The notes beneath the pieces were generated by a model that was not told the origin of the DNA, ran no database searches, and was given only the letters and a program-made list of their open reading frames with translations. From positions 1 to 9,872 of the forward strand of contig JAKPRU010000252.1 in NCBI GenBank assembly GCA_029557025.1: 9,872 bases of DNA. The letters are read 5' to 3'. This document shows, one piece after another, positions 1 through 7,098 of this stretch (position 1 is its first letter; each line of letters begins with the position of its first letter). Source of the stretch: Candidatus Omnitrophota bacterium (GTDB taxonomy: Bacteria; Hinthialibacterota; Hinthialibacteria; Hinthialibacterales; JAKPRU01). The position numbers and the translations under genes are program-made.

Positions 1-78
1 ATCCGCAAAGGATTGCCGCTTGCCTGATGATCCACTCCATTTCTTCACGTTTTTTTGAAGGCCGATTAGGGTATAGGA
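1..78 (+). other. Leader before the operon's first visible gene, possibly the tail of an upstream gene
   Basis: No gene can be identified here. Frame 1 would read as the last eight codons of an upstream gene ending at the TGA at 25-27. Frame 2 stays open to a TGA at 56-58, and frame 3 stays open to a TGA at 99-101, which would overlap the next gene. None of these tails is recognisable as a known family. A run of seven T lies at 51-57 but has no GC-rich stem before it, so it is not a convincing terminator. I see no clear -35/-10 pair. The real promoter is probably upstream of the window. Confidence 0.4.
67..71 (+). promoter_or_regulatory. Ribosome binding site of the MvhD-like gene
   Basis: TAGGG lies seven bases before the ATG at 79 and is the best Shine-Dalgarno-like match. 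A second AGGA at 75-78 abuts the start and is too close to be useful. The site supports 79 as the start over the in-frame ATG at 91. Confidence 0.45.
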
Positions 79-516
79 ATGCCAGAACCGATGCGCCCTG
101 ATGTCATTGTGTATGTTTGCCACAACTGCGTTCCGCCTGGAACACGTATGATGCGGCAATGGCGACTGAACGGCGCTCTGGTTCAGGTCAGGCAAATCCC
201 GTGCAGTGGAAAGACGGACATCCAGTATTTGTTTCACGTGCTGGAAGGTGGGGGATATGGTTTTTGCGTAGTGACCTGCCCGTCGGGCGAATGTCATCTC
301 GCCCAAGGGAACTACCGTGCCAGGATTCGCGTTCAGACCGTACAGCGCCTGCTGGGCGAGATCGGATTGGAACCGGAACGGGCGCAGGTACTGGAATCTT
401 CCCCTCGGGAATGTCCCGAATCGTTTGAGCAAAGTATTCATGCGGTGGTGGAACGGATTTGCGGGCTTGGCCCAATGCCGTTCGGTGTCAATCCACTTCA
501 GGAGGCAATACGGTAG
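79..516 (+). CDS. mvhD: MvhD-family hydrogenase/heterodisulfide reductase iron-sulfur subunit
   Basis: This is a 145-residue protein of the MvhD (methyl-viologen-reducing hydrogenase delta subunit) family, a small cytoplasmic [2Fe-2S] electron-transfer subunit. In methanogens it links a [NiFe] hydrogenase to HdrA. The family pattern is clear: CHNC at residues 14-17, PCSGK with Cys42, the block CPSGECH with Cys67 and Cys72, then GNYRAR (77-82) and a helical C-terminal part. Cys63 and Cys112 are extra. The length matches the family. No hydrogenase large or small subunit lies within the window. The next gene is a MetF-type reductase, the arrangement known for HdrABC-MvhD-MetFV complexes in acetogens, so it probably passes electrons between the Hdr core encoded downstream and a non-hydrogenase partner. 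The partner assignment is inference; the family is secure. Confidence 0.9.
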   Translation: MPEPMRPDVIVYVCHNCVPPGTRMMRQWRLNGALVQVRQIPCSGKTDIQYLFHVLEGGGYGFCVVTCPSGECHLAQGNYRARIRVQTVQRLLGEIGLEPERAQVLESSPRECPESFEQSIHAVVERICGLGPMPFGVNPLQEAIR

Positions 517-558
517 GATTGCCGATGCCGGGCATGATCTCCCGACCGGTTCCCCCGG

Positions 559-1485
559 TTGAAAACCATGGCAAAAGAGAAAACCGCCTTACACAAACGG
601 ATCGAATCGGGAAAACGGATTCTTCTTGCGGAAATCTCCCCTCCAACCGGCAGTGATTCCTCCGTTGTGGTCGCTACAGCGAAACGGTACGCAGGAAAAG
701 TCCATGCACTTGGGATCAGCGATAATCGGCACGGAGTCTGCATGTCCGCTTTTGCGGCGGCGTCATTGGTTGCGGCTCAGGGAGTCGAGCCGATTCTCCA
801 CCTTGTGACACGGGACCGGAACCGGATTGCCCTGATCGCCGATTGCCTGGGGGCAGATGCGCTGGGTATACGCAATGTTTTCTGCACCAGCGGAACCCAT
901 CAAACCCTGGGGCGATGCCGCGCGGCCAGGAATGTTTTCGATCTCGACTCGGTCCAACTAATCCGGGCGATTGCGGGATTGGCTGAGAATGGAGCCATTG
1001 TCGGAGAGGAGAGATTCGACAACGCCGGTCCGTTCTGCCTGGGTGGCGTGGCGGCTCCGTATGCCGATCCGGTGGAATTGCAGATCATGCGCCTGGTTAA
1101 GAAGGTCGATGCCGGAATCCATTTTCTGATTAGTCAGCCCGTCTTCGATCTGGAGCAATTCAAAATATGGTGGAAGGAAATTGTCTGCTTGGATCTACAG
1201 AAAAAAGTCGCCGTTCTTGCGGGCATTCGTGTGTTGGGAAATGTCGAACAGGCGAAATCTTTCGCGGCAGAACGCCCCGATCCGGTAGTTCCTGAGTCTG
1301 TTCTTCAACGTCTTGCGTCGAAATCAAGTCCGGGTGCCCAGCGGGCGGAGGGAATTGCGATCGCTCTGGAGACCATTGGCGAACTCGCCGGGTTGGATGG
1401 GGTACGCGGTTTTGAAATCGATGGCGCAGGGGATGACGAAGCCGCTCTGGAAGTCACGGCAAAATCGGCGCTTGGGGTGGACTGA
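559..1485 (+). CDS. metF: Methylenetetrahydrofolate reductase (MetF family, Hdr-linked type)
   Basis: This is a 308-residue TIM-barrel flavoprotein of the MTHFR family, which reduces 5,10-methylene-THF to 5-methyl-THF in the folate branch of one-carbon metabolism. Visible family motifs are AEISPP with Glu25 (equivalent to the catalytic Glu28 of E. coli MetF), the His81 and TRDRNR region (84-89), the FDLDSVQL segment near 127-134, a KKVDAG strand (181-186), and ISQPVFD (191-197) with the conserved folate-contacting Gln. The usual Gly-Asp-His of the flavin/folate loop reads SGTH (111-114), so the Asp equivalent to E. coli Asp120 is replaced by Thr. The start shown is a TTG at 559; an ATG at 568 is equally possible, and neither has a good ribosome binding site. 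A stop at 535-537 excludes anything further upstream. The 42-base gap after mvhD suggests the same transcript. No MetV (MTHFR C-terminal-domain) partner gene is in the window. The family is certain; the electron donor is inferred from the neighbours. Confidence 0.9.
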   Translation: MKTMAKEKTALHKRIESGKRILLAEISPPTGSDSSVVVATAKRYAGKVHALGISDNRHGVCMSAFAAASLVAAQGVEPILHLVTRDRNRIALIADCLGADALGIRNVFCTSGTHQTLGRCRAARNVFDLDSVQLIRAIAGLAENGAIVGEERFDNAGPFCLGGVAAPYADPVELQIMRLVKKVDAGIHFLISQPVFDLEQFKIWWKEIVCLDLQKKVAVLAGIRVLGNVEQAKSFAAERPDPVVPESVLQRLASKSSPGAQRAEGIAIALETIGELAGLDGVRGFEIDGAGDDEAALEVTAKSALGVD

Positions 1486-1487
1486 AC

Positions 1488-2879
1488 GTGCCGGCCAAAT
1501 ACCACATCCATACTGAACCGGCTCCCCCACGATTTCGTCCTGTCGGAAAACTCGGCATCGTGGATTGGAGGGAGGATTGCGCCGGTTGTCACAATTGCGT
1601 CAAGAAAAGTTGCGTTTACGGTTTCTACCGTAAAGAGGCCGATATCCTTCACGATGAACCGGGTTACCTTGACTACATATATCAATGTAAAGGTTGTCTA
1701 ACCTGCGTCCAAAACTGTACCAAAGGGATTTTGACGCGCGTGGTTAATCCCGAATACATGCAGCTCGGCGACTCTTACTACACGCCGGATATTATTCTCA
1801 CCACATGGTTTCAGGCAGAAACCGGTAAGATTCCGGTTTCAGGCTCCGGATATGGAGGGCCGTTCAGCGGTCCCGGATTTGATTCGATGTGGACGGATAT
1901 GTCCGAAATTGTCCGCCCCACTCGCGATGGTATTCACGGGCGTGAGTACATCAGCACCAGTGTAGATATCGGACGAACCCTGCCTTATCTTTCCTTTCAG
2001 GACGGGCAACTGACTGCTTCGCCTCCGACGTTAATCGAAATCCCTTTCCCTGTTATTTTCGATGTTGTCCCGGAACCCTGGCAGAAGGGCACGATCTGCA
2101 ATTCGGTCATCCGGGCGGCCTCGGAAATCGGCTTGATGGCAATTGTTCCCGGCGACGAAATCCCCGCGGAATCCGGGCACATCATCCCGCTTTATCGAAA
2201 CGCGGAAGATACGCCGACATCCGCCGATAATTCCGCTGCGATGGTGATGTTAGCCGATTCGCCGAACGTTGTTTCTGTACAGAAATCTCTAAAAGAAAAG
2301 AATCCGGATCAAGTAGTCGCTGTTCGTGCGCCGGCGACCCCAGAATCCCACAAGCGAGCCGTTGAATTGACCCGGGAAGGTATGGAGGTGATTCAATTCG
2401 ATTTCGACCCGCATGGGATGGAACATGAATCTTCGGATCCGCGACACCTTCGGGACGTAATGCGCGAGATTCACGGCGCTCTTGTCCGGGAAGGAATTCG
2501 CGATGAAGTTACGTTAATTGCATCCGGCGGCATCGCGCTCGCCGAACATGTGGCGAAGGCGATGATCTGCGGCGCGAATCTTGTAGCCGTTGATATTCCT
2601 CTCATGGTAGCCTTGGAATGCCGGTTGTGCGGCGAATGCGAACGCGGGGAAATCTGTCCGGTCGATCTTGCGCAGATCGAACCGGAGTATTCGGTTCGAC
2701 GCATAGTCAACCTGATGGGAGCTTGGTACAACCAGCTGCTTGAAATGCTCGGCGCAATGGGTATTCGGGAAGTGCGCCGGTTGCGCGGTGAAACGGGTCG
2801 AAGTATGTTTTTCGAGGACTTGGAGCGAGACAACTTCGGCAGACTTTTCGGCAAACGAAAAGGCCGGATTGGAGCGTGA
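1488..2879 (+). CDS. Divergent ferredoxin/glutamate-synthase FMN-domain protein (first of two paralogues)
   Basis: This is a 463-residue protein starting at GTG 1488, two bases after the metF stop, with GGGGTGG at 1474-1480 as a possible ribosome binding site. The N-terminus holds two [4Fe-4S] motifs: C31-x2-C34-x2-C37-x4-C42 and C67-x2-C70-x2-C73-x3-C77. The rest follows the plan of the glutamate synthase FMN domain (GltB2 type). A late ASGGI phosphate-binding loop (345-349) is followed by HVAKAMICGAN, a Cys cluster C378, C381, C384, C390, and a helical tail (RRIVNLMGAWYNQLL) that matches the tail of the next gene's product. The central region lacks the family's GMSFGS, TGEGG, GAKPG and GGTGA motifs and instead has an unusual segment (about 115-240). 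It is therefore probably a degenerate paralogue that forms a heterodimer with the following protein or transfers electrons, and may not catalyse on its own. The homology is clear from architecture; the role is inference. Confidence 0.75.
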   Translation: MPAKYHIHTEPAPPRFRPVGKLGIVDWREDCAGCHNCVKKSCVYGFYRKEADILHDEPGYLDYIYQCKGCLTCVQNCTKGILTRVVNPEYMQLGDSYYTPDIILTTWFQAETGKIPVSGSGYGGPFSGPGFDSMWTDMSEIVRPTRDGIHGREYISTSVDIGRTLPYLSFQDGQLTASPPTLIEIPFPVIFDVVPEPWQKGTICNSVIRAASEIGLMAIVPGDEIPAESGHIIPLYRNAEDTPTSADNSAAMVMLADSPNVVSVQKSLKEKNPDQVVAVRAPATPESHKRAVELTREGMEVIQFDFDPHGMEHESSDPRHLRDVMREIHGALVREGIRDEVTLIASGGIALAEHVAKAMICGANLVAVDIPLMVALECRLCGECERGEICPVDLAQIEPEYSVRRIVNLMGAWYNQLLEMLGAMGIREVRRLRGETGRSMFFEDLERDNFGRLFGKRKGRIGA

Positions 2880-4444
2880 TCGCTACGATGAATGCCACAC
2901 AAGCCGCCGTTCTTTCAACACCGACGGAGAAGAGGCGACCCGCGCCAGACTATTCGGAGGTTTCCCGGACAGTGCGCCTGGCTCCACCCCGGTACCGAAA
3001 TGAGATCGGCAAATACAGTGTTCATCGCGCCTCAACCTGTATCCGGTGTCGCAGATGTGTAGAGATTTGTCCGTACGGTGTCCATTCCAGCCCGGATGCG
3101 TACGGATTGATTGTTCGTCCGCAAGATTACCGATGTATCGGATTCGATTGTGCGAAAACGGACCATTACTGTATTGAGGCTTGCCCGCAGGGGGCGCTTT
3201 CGCTTCTCAGGAATCCGGCTTTCGATACCCTCGGGGACTGTCGTTGGACCGGCGATCTACTTGCGGCTACGTGGGCCATTGCGGAAACCGGCCGGGTTCC
3301 TCCGCCCCACCTGGAAAGCGAGATCGGCAATTCGGGCGGCGGATTCGACCGCCTGTATTTCCGTTACCCTGACCGCCCACCGGCGGATATCCGTCGGGAG
3401 GACATCTCGACGGAGCTGCTGCTCAACAAGCGAAAGGATACACGGCCGAAAATAAAGATTGATGTGCCCTGGTACGGCGGGGGAATGTCGTTCGGATCGA
3501 CGAATATCCGCGTCCTGTTGGGCAGGTCTCGCGCGGCAAAAGCGTGGAATACCTTTACCTCTACGGGCGAAGGCGGCTATCACGAGAGACTTATTCCGTA
3601 CGCCGATCATATCATTACACAAGTGGCTACAGGATTGTTCGGTGTGCGCGAGGAAACGATTCAACGTGCGCCGATCGTTGAGCTGAAATACGCGCAGGGG
3701 GCAAAACCCGGCCTCGGCGGGCATCTGCTGGGCGATAAGAACACGCCGGAGGTCGCGCGGATGCGGGAAGCGGTTGTGGGGACATCCCTGTTCTCGCCGT
3801 TCCCGTTTCACAGCGTGTACTCGATTGAGGACCACAAGAAACATCTGGACTGGATTTCGCACGTGAATCCGCGTGCTTTGCTTTCAGCCAAAGTGTCTAC
3901 CCCGGCGGATATCGACATGGTAGCTGTTGGAGTGTACTGTGCCGGGGCGCATATCGTCCACATTGACGGCAGCTACGGCGGAACCGGGGCCGCGCCGAAC
4001 ATCGCAAAGAAGAATATAGCCATGCCGATTGAATATGCCATCAACCAGGTTCACCGGTTTCTGCTCAGCAAGGGGGTTCGGGATGAGATAAATGTGATCG
4101 CAAGCGGTGGAATTCGTACACCGGCAGATATGGCCAAAGCCATTGCATTGGGCGCGGATGGCGTAGTGATCGGGACGGCGGAGTTGGTGGGCCTCGGCTG
4201 TGTGCGCTGCGGATGCTGTGAAAGCGGCCGGGGATGCGCGCGCGGAATCTGTACCACGGACACGGAACTCCTGGAAATGGTCACAATCGATTGGTGCACA
4301 CAGCGACTGGTGAATCTGTATAACGCCTGGCGCGACATGCTGATCGATATTCTGTATGGCCTGGGTCTCGATTCTGTAACCGCCTTACGCGGGCGAACGG
4401 ACTTGCTCGGACATCTTGACTATGAAGAATTCGGCGAAGGGTAA
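2876..4444 (+). CDS. Glutamate synthase-like FMN-domain protein with N-terminal ferredoxin clusters
   Basis: This is a 522-residue protein of the archaeal-type split glutamate synthase (GltB2) class: an N-terminal ferredoxin-like part followed by the FMN-binding TIM barrel that in glutamate synthase converts 2-oxoglutarate plus ammonia to glutamate. The first cluster is C55-x2-C58-x2-C61-x3-C65-P. The second is atypical, C87-x4-C92-x6-C99-x3-C103-P. The barrel motifs are intact: GMSFGS (203-208), STGEGG (229-234), QGAKPGLGGH (274-283), GGTGAAP (368-374) and ASGGIRT (409-415). A Cys-rich segment (Cys442, 445, 447, 448, 454, 459) sits where glutamate synthase carries its cluster. GTG 2876 overlaps the previous stop by four bases, but GGAG at 2871-2874 is only one base from it; the ATG at 2888 is an alternative start. 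It lacks an amidotransferase domain, which is supplied by the next gene. The family is secure; glutamate as the actual product is not proven. Confidence 0.88.
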   Translation: MIATMNATQAAVLSTPTEKRRPAPDYSEVSRTVRLAPPRYRNEIGKYSVHRASTCIRCRRCVEICPYGVHSSPDAYGLIVRPQDYRCIGFDCAKTDHYCIEACPQGALSLLRNPAFDTLGDCRWTGDLLAATWAIAETGRVPPPHLESEIGNSGGGFDRLYFRYPDRPPADIRREDISTELLLNKRKDTRPKIKIDVPWYGGGMSFGSTNIRVLLGRSRAAKAWNTFTSTGEGGYHERLIPYADHIITQVATGLFGVREETIQRAPIVELKYAQGAKPGLGGHLLGDKNTPEVARMREAVVGTSLFSPFPFHSVYSIEDHKKHLDWISHVNPRALLSAKVSTPADIDMVAVGVYCAGAHIVHIDGSYGGTGAAPNIAKKNIAMPIEYAINQVHRFLLSKGVRDEINVIASGGIRTPADMAKAIALGADGVVIGTAELVGLGCVRCGCCESGRGCARGICTTDTELLEMVTIDWCTQRLVNLYNAWRDMLIDILYGLGLDSVTALRGRTDLLGHLDYEEFGEG

Positions 4445-4446
4445 TC

Positions 4447-4452
4447 GAAGGA
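4447..4452 (+). promoter_or_regulatory. Ribosome binding site of the amidotransferase/GXGXG gene
   Basis: GAAGGA lies six bases before the ATG at 4459. It fixes this start, which matters because it implies a 32-residue stretch ahead of the catalytic cysteine. Confidence 0.7.
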
Positions 4453-4458
4453 TAATCG

Positions 4459-7095
4459 ATGGATCAACGGGTATGGAAATATATTCAGGCTCGGTCGGAT
4501 CTTCGCCCTCCGGCATCCAAATGGTTCCGAAGGTCTCCCGAAGCGGAAGGCGGCTGCGGAGTTACGGGATTGGCGTGCACCATCCCCGTAGGCGGCAAAC
4601 ATATCTATGAACCGTCAATCCAAATGCGGAACCGAGGCAACGGTAAGGGGGGCGGAATTGCTGCGTGTGGTCTCGCTTCCGAAGACATGGGGGTCTCCCG
4701 TGAAACACTCGAGGAAAGCTACATCCTTCAGATTGCTTTGCTCGATCCCACGGCGCGTGGCGAAGTAGAGAAGACTTTCCTGGAACCATATTTCAATGTA
4801 CAGCAGGGTGGGGTCATCCCCACTGTGGATGACTATCGGGATATTGCTCTGCTCGAGATCAGGCCCCCTGACGTTGCTCGATATTTTGTCCGCGTTAAAT
4901 CGGCGATTCTGGAGCGGTTCGTCGAGGAAAAGAATCTGACAGGTCTCACCGAACGGGAAAGTGAGGACGAGTTTGTTTTTCAAAATTCCAATCGGCTGAA
5001 CGATCGTTTTTATTCTTCCCTGGGAGAGAAACGTGCCTTTGTTCTGTCTCATGCGCGAAATCTGTTTATTATCAAAATAGTCGGGTATGCGGAGGCGGCG
5101 GTGGAATATTACCGGATGCCGGAGCTGCGGGCGCATGTCTGGCTGGCGCATCAACGCTATCCGACTCGGGGCCGTGTCTGGCATCCGGGCGGGGCGCACC
5201 CGTTCATCGGCATGAACGAGGCGCTTGTGCATAACGGGGACTTTGCGAATTACCATTCCGTTACCGAATACCTTGCACAGCGAAACCTGTTTCCGAAATT
5301 CCTGACCGATACGGAAGTCTCGGTGCTTCTATTCGATTTGTTTCACCGTGTGTACAAGTATCCCATCGAATATATTATTGAGGCATTAGCCCCGACTACA
5401 GAACTGGATTTTGATCGCCTGCCTGCCGAGAAACGCCGCATCTATCGTCAGATCCAGGCTGCGCATATCCACGGTTCTCCGGACGGACCGTGGTTCTTCA
5501 TTATTGCGCGCGTTCTGGACAAGAAAGACGGGTTTCAGCTGCTTGGAATTACCGATACAGCGATGCTCCGCCCGCAGGTGTTCGCTCTCCAGGAAGGCGA
5601 GGTCTCGATCGGCTTGATCTGTTCCGAGAAACAGGCTATTGATGCAACGCTGGCAAGCCTGGCCGGCGAAGATTCCCGATTTTGTCCGGTCGCCGATCTG
5701 TACTGGAACGCGCGGGGTGGTAGTCATACCGACGGCGGCGCCTTTCTCATGAATGTGGTTCCGAATGAAAACGGTAAAGGAGACAATGGCGGCTACGACC
5801 TTCATGTAACGAACAAGTTTGGCGAACCGGTCACCGTTCCTCCGGGGCAGGTGTCGTGCAATTTCTCCATCTCCGCCAATCCCCCGTCAGAGGAGAACCA
5901 GGATCTTTCCAGGATTCAGCAAGCCGTTCGCGCGAATTCCTCGGAAGAGTTCCTCCGATATATGCGGCATTCTGTCGCGGACATGGATTACAACCGACTT
6001 TGTTGGATAGTCGATGAAATTGGCGCACAGACGGCGGTCAGATTGCCTCTCTTGGGAATCGACATGTTGACTGCCTGCATGGACCGGAGATTCCCGACAG
6101 GACAGAAAAAGCGTAGTTCTGTTCTGATGGTATTCCGGAATGGCCTCGAAAATCTATTTCAGCGACAACCGCTTCTCGGTAATTCCCGCGAGGGTACGTG
6201 TAGAAGAATTACGTGGGACTCCCGAAGACAATTGCGCGGACCGCTGGCGGGGGAGGCCGTGCTATTGATTGACGCGCGCGGTTTCTCCGCGGAGGGGGAA
6301 CTATGCGATGCAAGGCTGGCCGTCGAGGCCTATAAACTGGGTTGGCGACACCTGGTTCATTACAATACACGTGGAACCCGTTTTCATGCAGTCGGATTCG
6401 GTCCCAATACGGACGGGCTGCGTATCGATTGTTATGATAATCCAGGTGACTACTTGGCTTCCGGGATCGACGGCCTGGAGGTGTATGTTCATTGTAATGC
6501 GCAGGACCAGCTGTGCCAAATCGCCAAACGTGGCAAGGTCGTTATCTATGGGGATGTCGGCCAGACGTTTCTGTATGGCGCAAAAGGCGGAGATATCTAT
6601 GTAATGGGAAATACCGCGGGCCGTCCGCTGATCAATGCGGTGGGCCGGCCCAGGGTCGTTATCAACGGAACGGCCCTGGATTTTCTGGCGGAGTCATTCA
6701 TGGCGGGTAATCCTTTACAGGATGGGGGTTTTGCGGTTGTGAATGGAATTCGATTCAATGTGGACGGAAATGTGGTTCCATTGGACTTACCTTACCCCGG
6801 CAGTAATCTTCTCTCGTTAGCCTCCGGGGGCGCAATTTATATCCGAGATCCTCACCGTACGCTTGTAGATGAACAGCTGAACGGCGGTGTGTATCAAACT
6901 CTACACGGTGCGGACTGGAAATTGATCCTTCCGTATCTTCGCGAGAACGAGCGGCTGTTCGGAGTCGAGGTGGAACGCGATCTGCTCACGGTGGACGGAG
7001 TTCTGCGGAAACCGCCTGAAGTGTATCGAAAAGTAGTTCCTCTGAAGGATGGGGTTGCCGAGCAGGAACTGGAATTTGATGGAATGGGCGAATAA
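4459..7095 (+). CDS. Class II glutamine amidotransferase fused to glutamate synthase GXGXG domain
   Basis: This 878-residue protein combines the glutaminase (GltB1) and GXGXG beta-helix (GltB3) parts of glutamate synthase without the FMN domain that normally separates them. The Ntn-type amidotransferase spans roughly residues 33-430. The nucleophile is Cys33 in GGCGVTG, and the glutamine-site residues follow in QRYPTRG (Arg233), HNGD (258-261) and TDTE (283-286). All catalytic elements look intact, so it should release ammonia from glutamine. No start codon lies just before Cys33, so a 32-residue propeptide must be removed, as in other glutamate synthases. Residues 430-600 are a linker I cannot assign, perhaps a remnant of the central domain. 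The GXGXG region is around 640-770, with VVIYGDVG, LYGAKGGDIYVMGN and AGRPLINAVG. It follows the FMN-domain gene by 14 bases and precedes hdrC by three. An N-methylglutamate-synthase-like function is a possible alternative. Confidence 0.88.
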   Translation: MDQRVWKYIQARSDLRPPASKWFRRSPEAEGGCGVTGLACTIPVGGKHIYEPSIQMRNRGNGKGGGIAACGLASEDMGVSRETLEESYILQIALLDPTARGEVEKTFLEPYFNVQQGGVIPTVDDYRDIALLEIRPPDVARYFVRVKSAILERFVEEKNLTGLTERESEDEFVFQNSNRLNDRFYSSLGEKRAFVLSHARNLFIIKIVGYAEAAVEYYRMPELRAHVWLAHQRYPTRGRVWHPGGAHPFIGMNEALVHNGDFANYHSVTEYLAQRNLFPKFLTDTEVSVLLFDLFHRVYKYPIEYIIEALAPTTELDFDRLPAEKRRIYRQIQAAHIHGSPDGPWFFIIARVLDKKDGFQLLGITDTAMLRPQVFALQEGEVSIGLICSEKQAIDATLASLAGEDSRFCPVADLYWNARGGSHTDGGAFLMNVVPNENGKGDNGGYDLHVTNKFGEPVTVPPGQVSCNFSISANPPSEENQDLSRIQQAVRANSSEEFLRYMRHSVADMDYNRLCWIVDEIGAQTAVRLPLLGIDMLTACMDRRFPTGQKKRSSVLMVFRNGLENLFQRQPLLGNSREGTCRRITWDSRRQLRGPLAGEAVLLIDARGFSAEGELCDARLAVEAYKLGWRHLVHYNTRGTRFHAVGFGPNTDGLRIDCYDNPGDYLASGIDGLEVYVHCNAQDQLCQIAKRGKVVIYGDVGQTFLYGAKGGDIYVMGNTAGRPLINAVGRPRVVINGTALDFLAESFMAGNPLQDGGFAVVNGIRFNVDGNVVPLDLPYPGSNLLSLASGGAIYIRDPHRTLVDEQLNGGVYQTLHGADWKLILPYLRENERLFGVEVERDLLTVDGVLRKPPEVYRKVVPLKDGVAEQELEFDGMGE

Positions 7096-7098
7096 GAG

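Noticed and set aside
51..57. Run of seven T as a possible terminator of an upstream gene
   Set aside because: No GC-rich inverted repeat precedes it within the window.
529..544. Small inverted repeat CGGG/CCCG between mvhD and metF, and GGTT/AACC at 557-567
   Set aside because: Stems are only four base pairs with no T-run; expected by chance in this composition, so not called a terminator or attenuator.
3257..3862. 201-codon open frame on the reverse strand
   Set aside because: It lies wholly inside the well-supported FMN-domain gene, has no recognisable motif and has no neighbours on that strand; it is a shadow of the codon bias.
4615..5256. 213-codon open frame on the reverse strand
   Set aside because: It is antisense to the amidotransferase domain, whose catalytic motifs are clear; no family resemblance.
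1488..7095. One ordinary glutamate synthase large subunit broken by frameshifts
   Set aside because: The domain order is rearranged (FMN domains first, amidotransferase joined to GXGXG), each gene has its own start, and each FMN-type gene has its own ferredoxin clusters. This is a genuine split and duplication, not sequencing errors.
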